DNA from: Vibrio ezurae NBRC 102218
GTDB taxonomy: Bacteria > Pseudomonadota > Gammaproteobacteria > Enterobacterales > Vibrionaceae
DNA length: 64,000 nt
Reading direction: 5' to 3'
NCBI RefSeq assembly: GCF_000467185.1
Contig: NZ_BATM01000005.1
Coordinates: 62,001-126,000, forward strand
The translations under genes were made by a program, and so were the position numbers. Each line of letters begins with the position of its first letter. The first letter of the stretch is position 1. The notes under the pieces are model-generated. The model had not been told where the DNA came from and ran no database searches. It was given only the letters and a program-made list of their open reading frames with translations. Shown here in pieces: positions 1 to 10,270 of the stretch.

Positions 1-26
1 TCGAAGCTATCGCGGTTCGCAAATAG
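1..26 (+). CDS. ridA: 3' end of ridA (reactive imine/enamine deaminase), partial
   Basis: Only the last seven codons and the stop are inside the window. The frame starting at base 3 reads E-A-I-A-V-R-K followed by TAG at 24-26. This matches the conserved C-terminus of RidA (YjgF/YER057c/UK114 family), which in E. coli ends I-E-A-I-A-V-R-R. RidA hydrolyses reactive 2-aminoacrylate-type imines released by PLP enzymes. The call rests on seven residues plus a terminator at the expected distance, so it is probable but not certain. Confidence 0.7.
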
Positions 27-73
27 TCGAGAAGTAATACCAATCGACTAATCGATTGAAAAATAACAAATAA

Positions 74-103
74 AAAAGGGAGCCTTATCATAGGCTCCCT
101 TTT
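74..103. terminator. bidirectional rho-independent terminator between ridA and plsC
   Basis: An 11-bp perfect inverted repeat (74-84 and 93-103) with an 8-nt loop and a GC-rich core. It is flanked by T-rich tracts on both strands, so it can end ridA on the plus strand and plsC on the minus strand. Confidence 0.9.
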
Positions 104-119
104 CTTTACGTTTTGACCA

Positions 120-863
120 TTAATTTTTCACGCCATCAGCGGCGTTTCTTGCGTCCACTTCTTTGTCTAAGCTTTTCAGCTTCTCTTCCATCTGATTACG
201 ACACACTTCCGCCAATTTACGTACATTTGCTTTGTTGTACTCAGACGTATCTACCGCAGGTAGCATTTCGATAATCACATGGCCGTTGTTCCAACGATTC
301 AGTTTGATCTTATCTTGAGTGGTGCTACAAACAATAGGGATAATAGGTGTTTCAGCGCCGATTGCTGTGTGAAAAGCCCCTGTTTTAAAAGGCAATAAAC
401 CACGGCCACGAGAGCGCGTTCCTTCCGGGAACATCCACACTGACAAGCGTGTTTTCTTCATATTATCAACAACTTGATCAATCGTTCCTTTTGCTTTAGA
501 ACGGTTAGCACGGTCGATAAGAATATTACCAGTCAACCAATACAGTTGACCGAATAAAGGTAGCCACAACAGGCTTTTCTTGCCGACAGTAACCACATTG
601 GGTGTCACAGCAGAAGAAACGGTAAATAAATCCCACGAGTTCTGGTGGTTAGCAATATAGGTTGCTTGACCTCGCTCATAAGCATCTTTAGGCAATCTAA
701 GCTCTAATTTAATACCAAATACGCGGTGCATTGCCCCAAAGTAACGACCAAAGGTAAATACGTGCTTTGGATTTCGCGGGCTAAATAAACAATATCCACA
801 CCCAAAAACAAACATCAATATGGCAAAAATCAACACCAAAAACATGCGCAGTAAAGCAATCAT
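120..863 (-). CDS. plsC: 1-acyl-sn-glycerol-3-phosphate acyltransferase PlsC
   Basis: Acylates lysophosphatidic acid at the sn-2 position to give phosphatidic acid, the precursor of all membrane phospholipids; acts at the inner membrane. The 247-residue protein has a hydrophobic N-terminal segment (about residues 5-25), the acyltransferase HX4D motif at His73-Asp78 and the F-P-E-G-T-R phosphate-binding motif at 145-150, in the order and spacing of the PlsC family. Length is close to that of E. coli PlsC. It is transcribed alone and convergently with ridA, sharing a terminator. Start is the ATG at 863; no strong Shine-Dalgarno sequence is evident upstream. Confidence 0.93.
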   Translation of the reverse strand: MIALLRMFLVLIFAILMFVFGCGYCLFSPRNPKHVFTFGRYFGAMHRVFGIKLELRLPKDAYERGQATYIANHQNSWDLFTVSSAVTPNVVTVGKKSLLWLPLFGQLYWLTGNILIDRANRSKAKGTIDQVVDNMKKTRLSVWMFPEGTRSRGRGLLPFKTGAFHTAIGAETPIIPIVCSTTQDKIKLNRWNNGHVIIEMLPAVDTSEYNKANVRKLAEVCRNQMEEKLKSLDKEVDARNAADGVKN

Positions 864-1142
864 TCTGTAATTCCTAGCGATAACCTTCGCTGTTTAATTG
901 TCATTCCCGAGAGTGAGTCACTTCGAGAGTATTCTACCAACCCTAATCATTAACTTATCATTCTAACGGGTTTAAATGCCTTATTTAGCGTATTTCCCCG
1001 CGCTATTTCTGTTCACTTAATGACGCTGATTGGTATTGTTGTATACGGTTGAGCTTATCACTCAAGCTCTGACTATATGCCAATGCACATTGATAGTAAA
1101 AATCACATTGATAGCCAAAGTCAGTGGCTAACAGTCTACCAA
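864..1142. other. intergenic region between plsC and the murA terminator
   Basis: No convincing gene. It should hold the plsC promoter (minus strand), but I could not pick a clear -35/-10 pair. Visible structure: a short hairpin at 1051-1069 (arms GAGCTT/AAGCTC) and an 11-bp direct repeat CACATTGATAG at 1086-1096 and 1104-1114, 18 bp apart. An open minus-strand frame of about 50 codons crosses the area but lacks a credible start. Confidence 0.5.
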
Positions 1143-1172
1143 ATAAAAAAACCGAAACCACACGGTTTCGGT
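1143..1172 (-). terminator. rho-independent terminator of the mla-ibaG-murA operon
   Basis: A 9-bp stem (1151-1159 with 1164-1172, loop ACAC) followed on the minus strand by a run of seven T then ATTT. It lies 23 bp beyond the murA stop codon and ends the minus-strand operon. Confidence 0.92.
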
Positions 1173-1195
1173 CTTAAATAGAATCTAAAATGTGA

Positions 1196-2473
<1,278 letters not shown>

Positions 2474-2728
2474 TTAAAGCGACATTAATTTTTTATCACG
2501 CTGCCACTCCTCGGGAGTAAAAGCTTTTATTGATAGTGCGTGAATATCGTTGCGTTGAATGTATTCCATCAGCGGCGCATAAATAAACTGCTGCTTTTTA
2601 ACACGGCTCATTCCTTCAAAAGAAGCATCAACAGCAATCACTTCAAAATGACTGCCTTCTCCTTTTACGTGAATCTCAGCTAGCTGCAACGCTTCGTCGA
2701 GCAGTTTTTTTACTTGTGTACTATCCAC
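2474..2728 (-). CDS. ibaG: BolA-family protein IbaG
   Basis: A small BolA-fold protein (84 residues with the start chosen here) of the IbaG/YrbA type. In E. coli IbaG partners a monothiol glutaredoxin in iron-sulfur cluster handling and is linked to acid resistance. Visible family features are the G-S-H-F-E-V stretch, the S-R-V-K-K-Q-Q turn and the conserved C-terminal A-x-T-P-E-E-W. The open frame can begin at a TTG at 2740, but a GTG at 2728 has a GAGG-type ribosome site six bases upstream and gives the usual family length, so it is preferred. It overlaps the end of mlaB by 8 bp and precedes murA. Confidence 0.9.
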   Translation of the reverse strand: MDSTQVKKLLDEALQLAEIHVKGEGSHFEVIAVDASFEGMSRVKKQQFIYAPLMEYIQRNDIHALSIKAFTPEEWQRDKKLMSL

Positions 2729-3056
2729 TTTCACCCTCAATGTTTATTTCTATATGCTCTACCAATAATGGCATTGCATTGCTCACTTCAAATAGAGTAA
2801 GCAGTTTATTTGGTACAGATCGCAACATTATATGGCAGTTACGATTTTTTGCATGGTCAATTATGTGCAGAATTAGAGCCATGGCCGCAGAATCTGTACT
2901 TAATACCGCACTTAGGTCGATATCAAGCTGTTCACTCTGTGGCTGCCAATGGGAAATTTGCGACCACAATTGTGGAATATGGTTGCGATTAAGCACGCCA
3001 CTTAATTTGGCATGCTGTTCATCCACGACTGTCCAAGTCGCTTTCTCACTCATCAT
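2721..3056 (-). CDS. mlaB: phospholipid ABC transporter STAS-domain subunit MlaB
   Basis: A 111-residue cytoplasmic STAS-domain protein. In the Mla complex MlaB binds the ATPase MlaF and is needed for its stability and activity. The central L-S-T-D-S-A-A segment corresponds to the conserved STAS loop with a Ser/Thr required in E. coli MlaB. The sequence is otherwise divergent, as is normal for MlaB, so the call leans on position: the 5' end overlaps mlaC by 4 bp and the 3' end overlaps ibaG. Confidence 0.9.
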   Translation of the reverse strand: MMSEKATWTVVDEQHAKLSGVLNRNHIPQLWSQISHWQPQSEQLDIDLSAVLSTDSAAMALILHIIDHAKNRNCHIMLRSVPNKLLTLFEVSNAMPLLVEHIEINIEGESG

Positions 3057-3694
3057 TTTTTAGCGTCATAATGGATAGGAGTTTTCGCTAGCGTTGCTAG
3101 CTCCTCAGTGACAGCAGGTAAACCATCTTTACGTATTTTACCCCCCCACTCAGATTGCTTACTAGAGAGTAGACTGACCCCCTCCGCAACCATATCAAAC
3201 GCTTGCCATTCGTTGGTTTTCTTATTTTTACGCCACTTAAACTCAAGTTTGATTGCAGGTCGATTCCCCTGCACTATCTCAACAGGAATAGAAACAATAC
3301 GTTGATCCTCTCGAATCGCACGCGGGACGGTATATTTGATCTCTTGATCTTTATATTGCGTTAGCACTTGAGCGTAAGCGGTGACCAAGTATTGTCTAAA
3401 TGCGACTAAGAAATCAGCCACTTCGGCTTTGTCCGCTTTTCTTAGATAATTACCGAGCACTTTGAGCCCCGCATAACGGTCATTAACGTAAGGCATCAAT
3501 TCTTCTTCAACCACGACCTTTAGCTGCTCAGGGGATTGTCTAAGCTCTGCTTGTTCAGTTTTGAGTCGATCAAAAGTGCGACTGCCCACAATTTGCATCA
3601 TTTGATAAGGCTGAGTTTTATCCACTGTATTGCCCCACGCAATAGAGGAGGACAACATTGCTATTAATAAGATAAATCGAGTGATCATTTTCAT
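3053..3694 (-). CDS. mlaC: periplasmic phospholipid-binding protein MlaC
   Basis: The soluble shuttle that carries phospholipid between the outer-membrane MlaA-porin complex and the inner-membrane MlaFEDB complex, maintaining outer-membrane lipid asymmetry. The 213-residue protein begins with a typical signal peptide (Lys then about 16 hydrophobic residues, likely cleavage after A-W-G near residue 21). The rest fits the MlaC/Tol-Tol (DUF/PF05494) family, including the Y-V-N-D-R-Y-A-G and Y-x-V-P-R-A-I-R-E-D stretches. It lies 2 bp after mlaD and overlaps mlaB by 4 bp. Confidence 0.94.
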   Translation of the reverse strand: MKMITRFILLIAMLSSSIAWGNTVDKTQPYQMMQIVGSRTFDRLKTEQAELRQSPEQLKVVVEEELMPYVNDRYAGLKVLGNYLRKADKAEVADFLVAFRQYLVTAYAQVLTQYKDQEIKYTVPRAIREDQRIVSIPVEIVQGNRPAIKLEFKWRKNKKTNEWQAFDMVAEGVSLLSSKQSEWGGKIRKDGLPAVTEELATLAKTPIHYDAKK

Positions 3695-3696
3695 GC

Positions 3697-4176
3697 TTAT
3701 TTCCCTGAGTTATCGCCTACGCTGTACATAAACTGCCCAATCAAATCTTCGAGCACCAGAGCTGATTTGGTGTCTTCAATCCGATCGCCATCCTTGAGTA
3801 TTTCGGCATCTTCATCCATAAAGCCCGGTATTAAGCTAATATATTGCTCGCCAATGAGGCCCGACGTTAAGATATGTGCACTTGAAGTGTCTGGAAAATG
3901 GCCAAAACGTTCTTCAATTGTCAGCGTGACTACTGGAGTAAAGTATTCTGTATCAAGCGTGATATCCGATACCCTTCCTACAACCACCCCACCCACTTTT
4001 ACCGGAGAGCGTACTTTTAGGCTGCCTATATTATCGAAAGATGCTTTTAGTTTATAACTATCTTGGCTTCCCAGCGACTTTACATCAGCAACCTTAAATA
4101 TCATAAATATCACCGCGATAATGCCTAAGATGATAAAACTACCAACCCACAATTCTAACTTCCTTGATTGATTCAT
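3697..4176 (-). CDS. mlaD: MCE-domain phospholipid transporter subunit MlaD
   Basis: Membrane-anchored periplasmic subunit whose MCE domains form a hexameric ring on top of MlaE. One transmembrane helix lies at about residues 8-29; the MCE domain follows at about 40-118, with the hallmark V-K-V-G-G-V-x-V-G-R-V segment. Its 159 residues are a little shorter than E. coli MlaD, the difference lying in the C-terminal helix region. It sits 2 bp after mlaE and 2 bp before mlaC, so translation is probably coupled. Confidence 0.95.
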   Translation of the reverse strand: MNQSRKLELWVGSFIILGIIAVIFMIFKVADVKSLGSQDSYKLKASFDNIGSLKVRSPVKVGGVVVGRVSDITLDTEYFTPVVTLTIEERFGHFPDTSSAHILTSGLIGEQYISLIPGFMDEDAEILKDGDRIEDTKSALVLEDLIGQFMYSVGDNSGK

Positions 4177-4178
4177 AC

Positions 4179-4970
4179 TTAACTTCCAAACATTAATGCG
4201 GTTAAAACAAAATCTAGCCCTAATACCGCTAGAGAAGAATGCACGACAGTGCGAGTCGTCGCTTGGCTGATGCCTTCAGAGGTAGGGACAGCATCATAGC
4301 CATTAAATAGCGCTATCCAAACGATTGTCACAGCAAACACCAGTGATTTAATAAGGCTATTGCCTATGTCTCTGCCTAACTCAACAGAAGACTGCATTGC
4401 GGACCAAAAACTGCCGTGATCAATGCCTTTCCAGTCCACCCCGACAATATGACCGCCTAAGATACCGACGGCGATAAAAATCATGGTCAGTAGTGGCATC
4501 GAAATAACGCCAGCCCAAAAACGAGGACTGATAATGCGCTTTAACGGGTCCACTGCCATCATCTCTAGACTCGAAAGTTGTTCGGTGGCCTTCATCAAGC
4601 CAATCTCGGCTGTCAGTGCCGAACCCGCACGCCCTGCAAACAGTAGTGCTGTGACCACTGGCCCCAATTCACGCAACAAAGAAAGGGCAACCATTTGCCC
4701 CAAACTGCCTTCAGCGCCATAGTCCACCAGCACCACATAACCTTGTAAGCTCAATACCATACCAATGAACAAACCAGAGACTAAGGTAATCACCAGTGAT
4801 TGAGCGCCTACAGAATATAGCTGTTTAAATAACAGCGGCAGGCTTTTTATTGGCTGCGGCTTTGTTATAACAGCGCCTGTGAGCATCAGCGTTGCTCGCC
4901 CAAAAGAGCGTATAACTCTGATCCCAGATGCGCCTACATCCGCTACTTTATTGATAGCCCAAGATATCAT
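4179..4970 (-). CDS. mlaE: phospholipid ABC transporter permease MlaE
   Basis: Inner-membrane permease of the Mla phospholipid system (MlaE/YrbE family, PF02405), 263 residues. An amphipathic N-terminal segment is followed by five or so hydrophobic helices, with the conserved [14 protein letters not shown] stretch at the membrane-cytosol coupling region and a well-conserved G-S-A-L-T-A-E-I-G. It overlaps the end of mlaF by 4 bp (ATGA type), consistent with tight translational coupling. Confidence 0.96.
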   Translation of the reverse strand: MISWAINKVADVGASGIRVIRSFGRATLMLTGAVITKPQPIKSLPLLFKQLYSVGAQSLVITLVSGLFIGMVLSLQGYVVLVDYGAEGSLGQMVALSLLRELGPVVTALLFAGRAGSALTAEIGLMKATEQLSSLEMMAVDPLKRIISPRFWAGVISMPLLTMIFIAVGILGGHIVGVDWKGIDHGSFWSAMQSSVELGRDIGNSLIKSLVFAVTIVWIALFNGYDAVPTSEGISQATTRTVVHSSLAVLGLDFVLTALMFGS

Positions 4971-5770
4971 CGTTGAAATAAATCCCTTTCTAATGGTGAT
5001 GACGGAAAAGCAAAAGGTACTGCGCCATCCGCACTGCCGTGTAAAAACTGTTGCACTCTTGGATCTTGGCTTTGCTCTATCTCAGTCGGTTGCCCGCTGG
5101 CAATCACCTTTTTATCGGCAATTAAATACACATAATCGGCAATGCTCATTAACTCAGGAACATCATGAGAAACCACAATCGAAGTCACGCCCAATGCTTG
5201 GTTTAACTTCTTAATAAGCTCTACCAACACACCCATAGTAATGGGATCTTGACCAACAAAAGGTTCGTCATACATCACCACATCTGGGTCCAATGCTATC
5301 ACTCTTGCCAAAGCAACCCGGCGAGTCATCCCTCCTGATAGCTCACTTGGCATAAGCTGCGCTGCGCCTCGCAGGCCAACCGCTTCTAGCTTCAACAATA
5401 CAATGGTGCGAATCAAGGATTCGGATAGCTGTGTATGCTCACGAATCGGGAAGGCAACATTGTCAAATACATTTAAATCCGTAAATAGCGCGCCTGATTG
5501 AAATAGCATGCTCATTTTCTTGCGAACTTGATAAAGCTCACTGCGATTCAGTTTAGGAATGTTTTGTTGTTCAAACCATATATCACCGCTATCAGGGAGG
5601 ATCTGCCCTGCGATGAGTTTGAGCAATGTGGTTTTCCCTATCCCTGAAGGCCCCATGATTGCTGTGATTTTGCCTTGTGGAATAGACAAGCTGATGTCGT
5701 CAAACACCACTCTAGAACCCCGAGAAAATGTCACTTTATCTAAAGTGATTTTACTTTTATCTTCGAGCAT
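4967..5770 (-). CDS. mlaF: phospholipid ABC transporter ATP-binding protein MlaF
   Basis: ATPase of the MlaFEDB complex, first gene of the operon mlaFEDCB-ibaG-murA. It has Walker [10 protein letters not shown], signature L-S-G-G-M, Walker B V-V-M-Y-D-E-P and the switch histidine in V-S-H-D. A GTG at 5797 and an ATG at 5794 also open the frame, but the ATG at 5770 has an AAGGAG ribosome site at ideal distance and yields 267 residues, close to E. coli MlaF. Phe/Pro-rich C-terminal tail, as in the family where it contacts MlaB. Read divergently from yrbG. Confidence 0.95.
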   Translation of the reverse strand: MLEDKSKITLDKVTFSRGSRVVFDDISLSIPQGKITAIMGPSGIGKTTLLKLIAGQILPDSGDIWFEQQNIPKLNRSELYQVRKKMSMLFQSGALFTDLNVFDNVAFPIREHTQLSESLIRTIVLLKLEAVGLRGAAQLMPSELSGGMTRRVALARVIALDPDVVMYDEPFVGQDPITMGVLVELIKKLNQALGVTSIVVSHDVPELMSIADYVYLIADKKVIASGQPTEIEQSQDPRVQQFLHGSADGAVPFAFPSSPLERDLFQR

Positions 5771-5959
5771 CAACACTCCTTGTTGTGACCTCATCACTAC
5801 CCGATATCAAAAAAGTTGAATATATCAGGCAGTTGGTCGACTTAATCATAGGAATTTTATCAGACTTGTGTGTAAATAATTCGTCTAAAATCTTCCCTTT
5901 TTGACAGCTTAACGTCAAAATCACTGTTTAACTCGTACCAATTAATAAAGAGCGCACAA

Positions 5960-6925
5960 ATGATCGTAGCGATTTGTCTACTTGTCGTCGGTTTAATCAT
6001 GCTAGTTTGGAGTGCCGATAGACTGGTATTCGGCTCAGCCGCATTAGCTAGAAACTTTGGAATATCTCCCCTTGTCATCGGTATGACCATTCTTGCCATG
6101 GGGTCTTCTGCACCAGAAATGATGGTTTCTGCCACGGCAGCCTTAGACGGTCGAACCGATACCGCGGTAGGTAATGTGCTCGGCTCAAACATCGCCAATA
6201 TTGCGCTTATTTTAGGGATTACGGCCCTAGTTAAGCCTTTAATCGTCAGCTCAGGTGTCTTACGACGCGAGCTTCCGATTATGATCGGCGTGACTCTTAT
6301 TGCCGGCGGCATCATGTGGAACCACTATTTAGGTTTCATGGAAGGCGTTCTGCTCGTTGTCCTATTCATCACATTTATTCTAGCGATGCTGCATATCTCT
6401 CGCACAGAAAAACACGTTGGCGATACTCTGGTCAGTGAACAAGAGTCGGAAGTACCCGATGGCGTCGAAAATAAAAAAGCGATTTTCTGGATTGTAATCG
6501 GACTGGTTCTATTACCAATTTCAGCAAACTTATTAGTCAATAATGCAGTGTATATTGCCAAGTATTTTGGCATGAGTGATCTGGTTATTGGATTGACCAT
6601 CATCGCCATAGGGACGAGCCTTCCTGAATTAGCCGCCTCATTAACAGGGGTAATGAAAGGGGAAGATGATATGGCCGTAGGCAATATCATTGGTTCGAAC
6701 GTATTTAATATACTCGCCGTAATGGGGATTCCCGGACTGCTTAACCCTTCATTCCTCAATGAAAACGCAATGAATCGAGACTATTGGGTCATGTTAGGCG
6801 TCTCGGTTTTATTTGTCTTTATGGCGCTAGGTAAGTCCAAAAAGATAACCCGCATAGAAGGTGGCATACTCTTTGCTCTGTTTGTGGCTTATCAAGGTTA
6901 CCTGTTCATTAACGTTGGTGCGTAA
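5960..6925 (+). CDS. yrbG: CaCA-family sodium/calcium exchanger-like protein YrbG
   Basis: An inner-membrane cation:calcium antiporter-family protein of 321 residues with about ten hydrophobic helices. The two inverted alpha-repeats are explicit: G-S-S-A-P-E near residues 48-53 with G-N-V-L-G-S-N-I-A-N-I, and G-T-S-L-P-E-L with G-N-I-I-G-S-N-V-F-N-I in the second half. The acidic residues of these motifs bind the cations. Physiological substrate of YrbG is not settled. It starts the plus-strand cluster ahead of kdsD, as in many gammaproteobacteria, and is divergent from the mla operon. Confidence 0.93.
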   Translation: MIVAICLLVVGLIMLVWSADRLVFGSAALARNFGISPLVIGMTILAMGSSAPEMMVSATAALDGRTDTAVGNVLGSNIANIALILGITALVKPLIVSSGVLRRELPIMIGVTLIAGGIMWNHYLGFMEGVLLVVLFITFILAMLHISRTEKHVGDTLVSEQESEVPDGVENKKAIFWIVIGLVLLPISANLLVNNAVYIAKYFGMSDLVIGLTIIAIGTSLPELAASLTGVMKGEDDMAVGNIIGSNVFNILAVMGIPGLLNPSFLNENAMNRDYWVMLGVSVLFVFMALGKSKKITRIEGGILFALFVAYQGYLFINVGA

Positions 6926-6936
6926 AGGAGAGTCAC

Positions 6937-7911
6937 ATGAGCACAAAATTTGACTACCAAGCTGCGGCTCAAAATGTACTCAACACTGAGATAGCCGGAT
7001 TAACGCAGCTGTCTCAGTATTTTAATGATGATTTTGACCGAGCCTGCGACACAATTCTTGCCAATAAGCATGGCAAAGTGGTTGTCATGGGAATGGGAAA
7101 ATCTGGGCATATTGGCAATAAGATTGCCGCGACTCTAGCCAGTACTGGTACATCGGCTTTTTTTGTGCATCCCGGAGAAGCCGCGCATGGCGACTTAGGT
7201 ATGATTGCGCCAGATGATATTGTTCTGGCGATCTCAAACTCAGGGGAGTCACTCGAAATACTGTCTCTGTTTCCGGTATTAAAGCGCCTCAACAGCAAAA
7301 TCATCAGTATGACCGGAAAGCCAAATTCAAATATGGCAAAACTGGCTGATATTCATCTGTGTATTGCCGTTCCTCACGAAGCCTGCCCGATTGAACTGGC
7401 TCCAACGAGCAGTACAACCGCGACTTTAGTGATGGGAGATGCCTTAGCCATGGCTTTAATGCAAGCGCGCGGCTTTACTGCCGAAGACTTCGCATTATCA
7501 CATCCCGGTGGCGCTTTGGGACGCAAGTTACTACTAAAACTTGAAAACATTATGCATACTGGAACAGAAGTTCCTAAAGTTAAAGCGGATGCCTTGATCA
7601 AAGATGCTTTGATTGAGATAAGCGAAAAAGGTTTAGGAATGACGGCCATTGTGGATGATGCTGATAAAATTCTGGGCATATTCACCGACGGCGATTTAAG
7701 ACGTCTTCTAGATAAAAGAATCGATATCCATTGCACGGTAATTGGCGATGTGATGTCCAAAAACCCTCGCTATGCTTCGCCATCTCTGTTGGCAGTAGAG
7801 GGATTGAATATGATGCAAGAGCGCAGTATCACTGCCCTATTGCTGTGTGAAAATGATAAACTGGTCGGCGCCCTCAACATGCACGACCTTTTAAAAGCCG
7901 GAGTAATGTAA
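6937..7911 (+). CDS. kdsD: D-arabinose-5-phosphate isomerase KdsD
   Basis: Interconverts ribulose-5-phosphate and arabinose-5-phosphate, the first step towards Kdo for LPS. The 324-residue protein has an N-terminal SIS sugar-isomerase domain (about 40-180; motifs G-M-G-K-S-G-H-I-G and N-S-G-E-S) and two C-terminal CBS domains (about 205-322), the standard architecture. A clear ribosome site (AAAGGAG) precedes the ATG. It is 11 bp after yrbG and 3 bp before kdsC, the enzyme that dephosphorylates Kdo-8-phosphate in the same pathway. Confidence 0.96.
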   Translation: MSTKFDYQAAAQNVLNTEIAGLTQLSQYFNDDFDRACDTILANKHGKVVVMGMGKSGHIGNKIAATLASTGTSAFFVHPGEAAHGDLGMIAPDDIVLAISNSGESLEILSLFPVLKRLNSKIISMTGKPNSNMAKLADIHLCIAVPHEACPIELAPTSSTTATLVMGDALAMALMQARGFTAEDFALSHPGGALGRKLLLKLENIMHTGTEVPKVKADALIKDALIEISEKGLGMTAIVDDADKILGIFTDGDLRRLLDKRIDIHCTVIGDVMSKNPRYASPSLLAVEGLNMMQERSITALLLCENDKLVGALNMHDLLKAGVM

Positions 7912-7914
7912 TTC

Positions 7915-8472
7915 ATGAATGACATGGTCGAATCTCTATACGGTCCGGTGTCACAGCCTGTTTTTGCCATCGCAAAAGAGATCAAACTGCTTATTTGTGA
8001 TGTAGACGGCGTGTTCTCTGACGGCCTCGTCTATATGGGTAATGATGGAGAGGAACTCAAAACTTTCCATACTCGCGATGGCTATGGTGTTAAATCGCTT
8101 ATGAACGCAGGTATCGAAATCGCTATCGTCACTGGACGCCGTTCACAAATCGTTGAAAACCGTATGCGAGCGCTAGGAATAACGCTTATCTATCAAGGAC
8201 AAGACAATAAAATTCAAGCCTATAATGACATCATAGATAAGCTCGGCATTCAGCCTGAGCATACGGGCTATATTGGTGATGATCTTATTGATTGGCCGGT
8301 CATGGAAAAAGTCGCATTAAAAGTGTGTGTCAACGATGGACACCCATTATTGGTGCAGCGAGCTAACTATGTTACCCACATAAAAGGTGGACACGGCGCG
8401 GTGCGCGAAGTTTGCGATCTTATTTTGCAAGCACGCGGAGAATTAGAGCAACATAAAGGTCTGAGTATATGA
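7915..8472 (+). CDS. kdsC: 3-deoxy-D-manno-octulosonate 8-phosphate phosphatase KdsC
   Basis: Removes phosphate from Kdo-8-phosphate to give Kdo for the LPS inner core. A HAD-superfamily enzyme without a large cap (185 residues, functional tetramer in the family). The nucleophile/acid pair sits in D-V-D-G-V-F-S-D-G (Asp29 and Asp31), the second motif in V-T-G-R and the fourth in Y-I-G-D-D-L-I-D. The start ATG overlaps nothing upstream and the stop overlaps lptC by 4 bp. Confidence 0.96.
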   Translation: MNDMVESLYGPVSQPVFAIAKEIKLLICDVDGVFSDGLVYMGNDGEELKTFHTRDGYGVKSLMNAGIEIAIVTGRRSQIVENRMRALGITLIYQGQDNKIQAYNDIIDKLGIQPEHTGYIGDDLIDWPVMEKVALKVCVNDGHPLLVQRANYVTHIKGGHGAVREVCDLILQARGELEQHKGLSI

Positions 8473-9032
8473 CGGGTTCTCGTATTTTTCAGATAGTGTT
8501 AATCGGTATTATCTGTATATCCGGTTATTATCTACTGACAAATCAAGAACAAGAGGTTATTCAGGTTGAACCGAGTACTGAGTTACCTATGTTTACTGGG
8601 CGACAAGTGACGAATACTACTTACAATCTTGACGGTATTCGTAGCTACAAGATCAGCTCGGAGAAACTCGACCACTATGCAACCAGTGGCGATACCTTAT
8701 TTGATAACATCACAATGTATGTGTATCGTGATGGGACAGTCGAAGAGTGGCAAGTGGTGTCGGATAAAGCCGTTTTAGATAAAAACCATCATTTGACGTT
8801 AGCCGGAAATGTCGTTGCGACCAATTTGCTACCTGACGCCAGCTTTGAAACATTAACTACAGATAAAATGACAATTGAACTAGACAGCAAAGACTTTAGT
8901 TCCGACGTCCAAGTGACGCTCAAAGGACCTCAATTTCTCAATATTGGTCAAGCCATGCAGGGAAATTTGGATAAAAACGAAGCCGTCTTGTTCAATCATG
9001 TAAAAGGGATCTATGAAAAAGCTAAGCCTTAG
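8469..9032 (+). CDS. lptC: LPS export protein LptC
   Basis: Bitopic inner-membrane protein that hands LPS from LptB2FG to periplasmic LptA. The 187-residue protein has one N-terminal transmembrane segment (about residues 5-23) followed by a periplasmic beta-jellyroll OstA-like domain, including the conserved L-x-G-N-V strand motif. It overlaps kdsC by 4 bp and lptA by 20 bp. LptF/LptG are not in this window. Confidence 0.94.
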   Translation: MTGSRIFQIVLIGIICISGYYLLTNQEQEVIQVEPSTELPMFTGRQVTNTTYNLDGIRSYKISSEKLDHYATSGDTLFDNITMYVYRDGTVEEWQVVSDKAVLDKNHHLTLAGNVVATNLLPDASFETLTTDKMTIELDSKDFSSDVQVTLKGPQFLNIGQAMQGNLDKNEAVLFNHVKGIYEKAKP

Positions 9033-9510
9033 TCTTTTACTGGGAATATTACTGTCTCCTTCAGTGTACGCGCTCTCTACCGATTCAGAGCAACCGGTCT
9101 ATATCGACTCTGACAGTCAACAACTTGATATGAAGAGTAACAAAGTTACTTTTATTGGTGATGTGAAAATGCGCCAAGGCAGTATCAATGTGAAAGGGGA
9201 TAAGGTCATTGTCTATCGTAACCCTAGCGACGGCGCCATAAAAAAAATTGAAGCGTATGGAAAGCTCGCTAAGTTCTCGCAAAAAACCGACGATGGTAAA
9301 ACTATCCACGGTCATGCAGAAGAGCTGTATTACAATATGTCTCAAGATCAATTAACCATGATCAAACAGGCGATGCTGGCTCAAGATGACAGCACGATCA
9401 ACGGCCAAAGAATTATCTACCATATCACCACCGAGAAAATGATCGCTGAAGGTGGTAAAGGCTCCCGAGTATCAACGGTGCTACAACCTCAACCAAAAGA
9501 GAATAAATAG
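9013..9510 (+). CDS. lptA: periplasmic LPS-binding bridge protein LptA
   Basis: Forms the head-to-tail periplasmic filament that conducts LPS from LptC to LptDE. The 165-residue precursor has a signal peptide (M-K-K-L then a hydrophobic stretch, likely cleavage after V-Y-A near residue 20) and an OstA domain with the typical V-T-F-x-G-D-V and G-D-K-V segments. The start lies inside the end of lptC (20-bp overlap), implying coupled translation. LptB follows after 7 bp. Confidence 0.95.
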   Translation: MKKLSLSLLLGILLSPSVYALSTDSEQPVYIDSDSQQLDMKSNKVTFIGDVKMRQGSINVKGDKVIVYRNPSDGAIKKIEAYGKLAKFSQKTDDGKTIHGHAEELYYNMSQDQLTMIKQAMLAQDDSTINGQRIIYHITTEKMIAEGGKGSRVSTVLQPQPKENK

Positions 9511-9517
9511 TCGACCT

Positions 9518-10243
9518 ATGGCAGTACTGAAAGCTGAACACCTCGCGAAAAGCTATAAAAACCGCAAAGTCGTTGCAGACGTAAGCCTGCAAGTAGAATC
9601 GGGGCAGATCGTCGGTCTCTTAGGACCCAATGGCGCGGGTAAAACCACCTCTTTTTATATGATAGTGGGGTTAGTTGCTCGCGATGAAGGTCGCATCCTG
9701 ATTGATGATCAGGATATCAGTATTCTTCCAATGCACAGTCGTTCTCGAATGGGGATTGGCTACCTTCCACAAGAAGCTTCAATCTTCAGGAAGCTCTCTG
9801 TTGAAGATAATATTTACGCGGTTTTGCAAACTCGTAATGAGATTTCAAAGCAAGAGCGAGATGAAAAACTGGAAGAGCTTTTAGACGAATTTAATATTCA
9901 ACACATTCGTAAAAGTAACGGTATGGCACTTTCTGGTGGTGAGCGCCGTCGCGTTGAAATTGCACGAGCATTGGCTGCCAACCCACAGTTTATTCTGCTC
10001 GATGAACCATTTGCGGGGGTTGATCCAATCTCTGTCATCGACATCAAGAAGATCATCGAACACTTAAGAGATCGTGGCCTAGGTGTACTGATCACCGACC
10101 ACAATGTGCGCGAAACCCTGGACGTATGTGAGCGAGCATACATCGTAAGCCAAGGACACTTAATTGCTGAAGGTACGCCTGAGCAAGTACTTAGCAACGA
10201 GCAGGTTAAGAAAGTTTACCTCGGTGAACAGTTCCGTCTATAG
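9518..10243 (+). CDS. lptB: LPS export ABC transporter ATP-binding protein LptB
   Basis: Cytoplasmic ATPase powering LPS extraction by LptB2FG. Walker [10 protein letters not shown], signature L-S-G-G-E-R-R-R, Walker B F-I-L-L-D-E-P and H-loop T-D-H-N are all present. The open frame extends upstream into lptA, but the ATG at 9518 gives 241 residues, the usual family length, and begins with the canonical first beta strand (M-A-V-L-K-A-E-H-L). It is followed after 27 bp by rpoN, a conserved pairing. Confidence 0.97.
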   Translation: MAVLKAEHLAKSYKNRKVVADVSLQVESGQIVGLLGPNGAGKTTSFYMIVGLVARDEGRILIDDQDISILPMHSRSRMGIGYLPQEASIFRKLSVEDNIYAVLQTRNEISKQERDEKLEELLDEFNIQHIRKSNGMALSGGERRRVEIARALAANPQFILLDEPFAGVDPISVIDIKKIIEHLRDRGLGVLITDHNVRETLDVCERAYIVSQGHLIAEGTPEQVLSNEQVKKVYLGEQFRL

Positions 10244-10270
10244 ACGGCCCACTGCAGGCGACTCATTATT

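Noticed and set aside
1003-1170. Minus-strand open frame of about 50 codons between murA and plsC
   Set aside because: It has no ATG, starts inside the murA terminator stem with a GTG lacking a ribosome site, and is not recognisable as a protein family.
5860-6759. Long antisense open frames (151 and 144 codons) opposite yrbG
   Set aside because: They are mirror frames of a clear CaCA-family gene, have low-complexity Ile/Met/Thr-rich products, and no ribosome sites.
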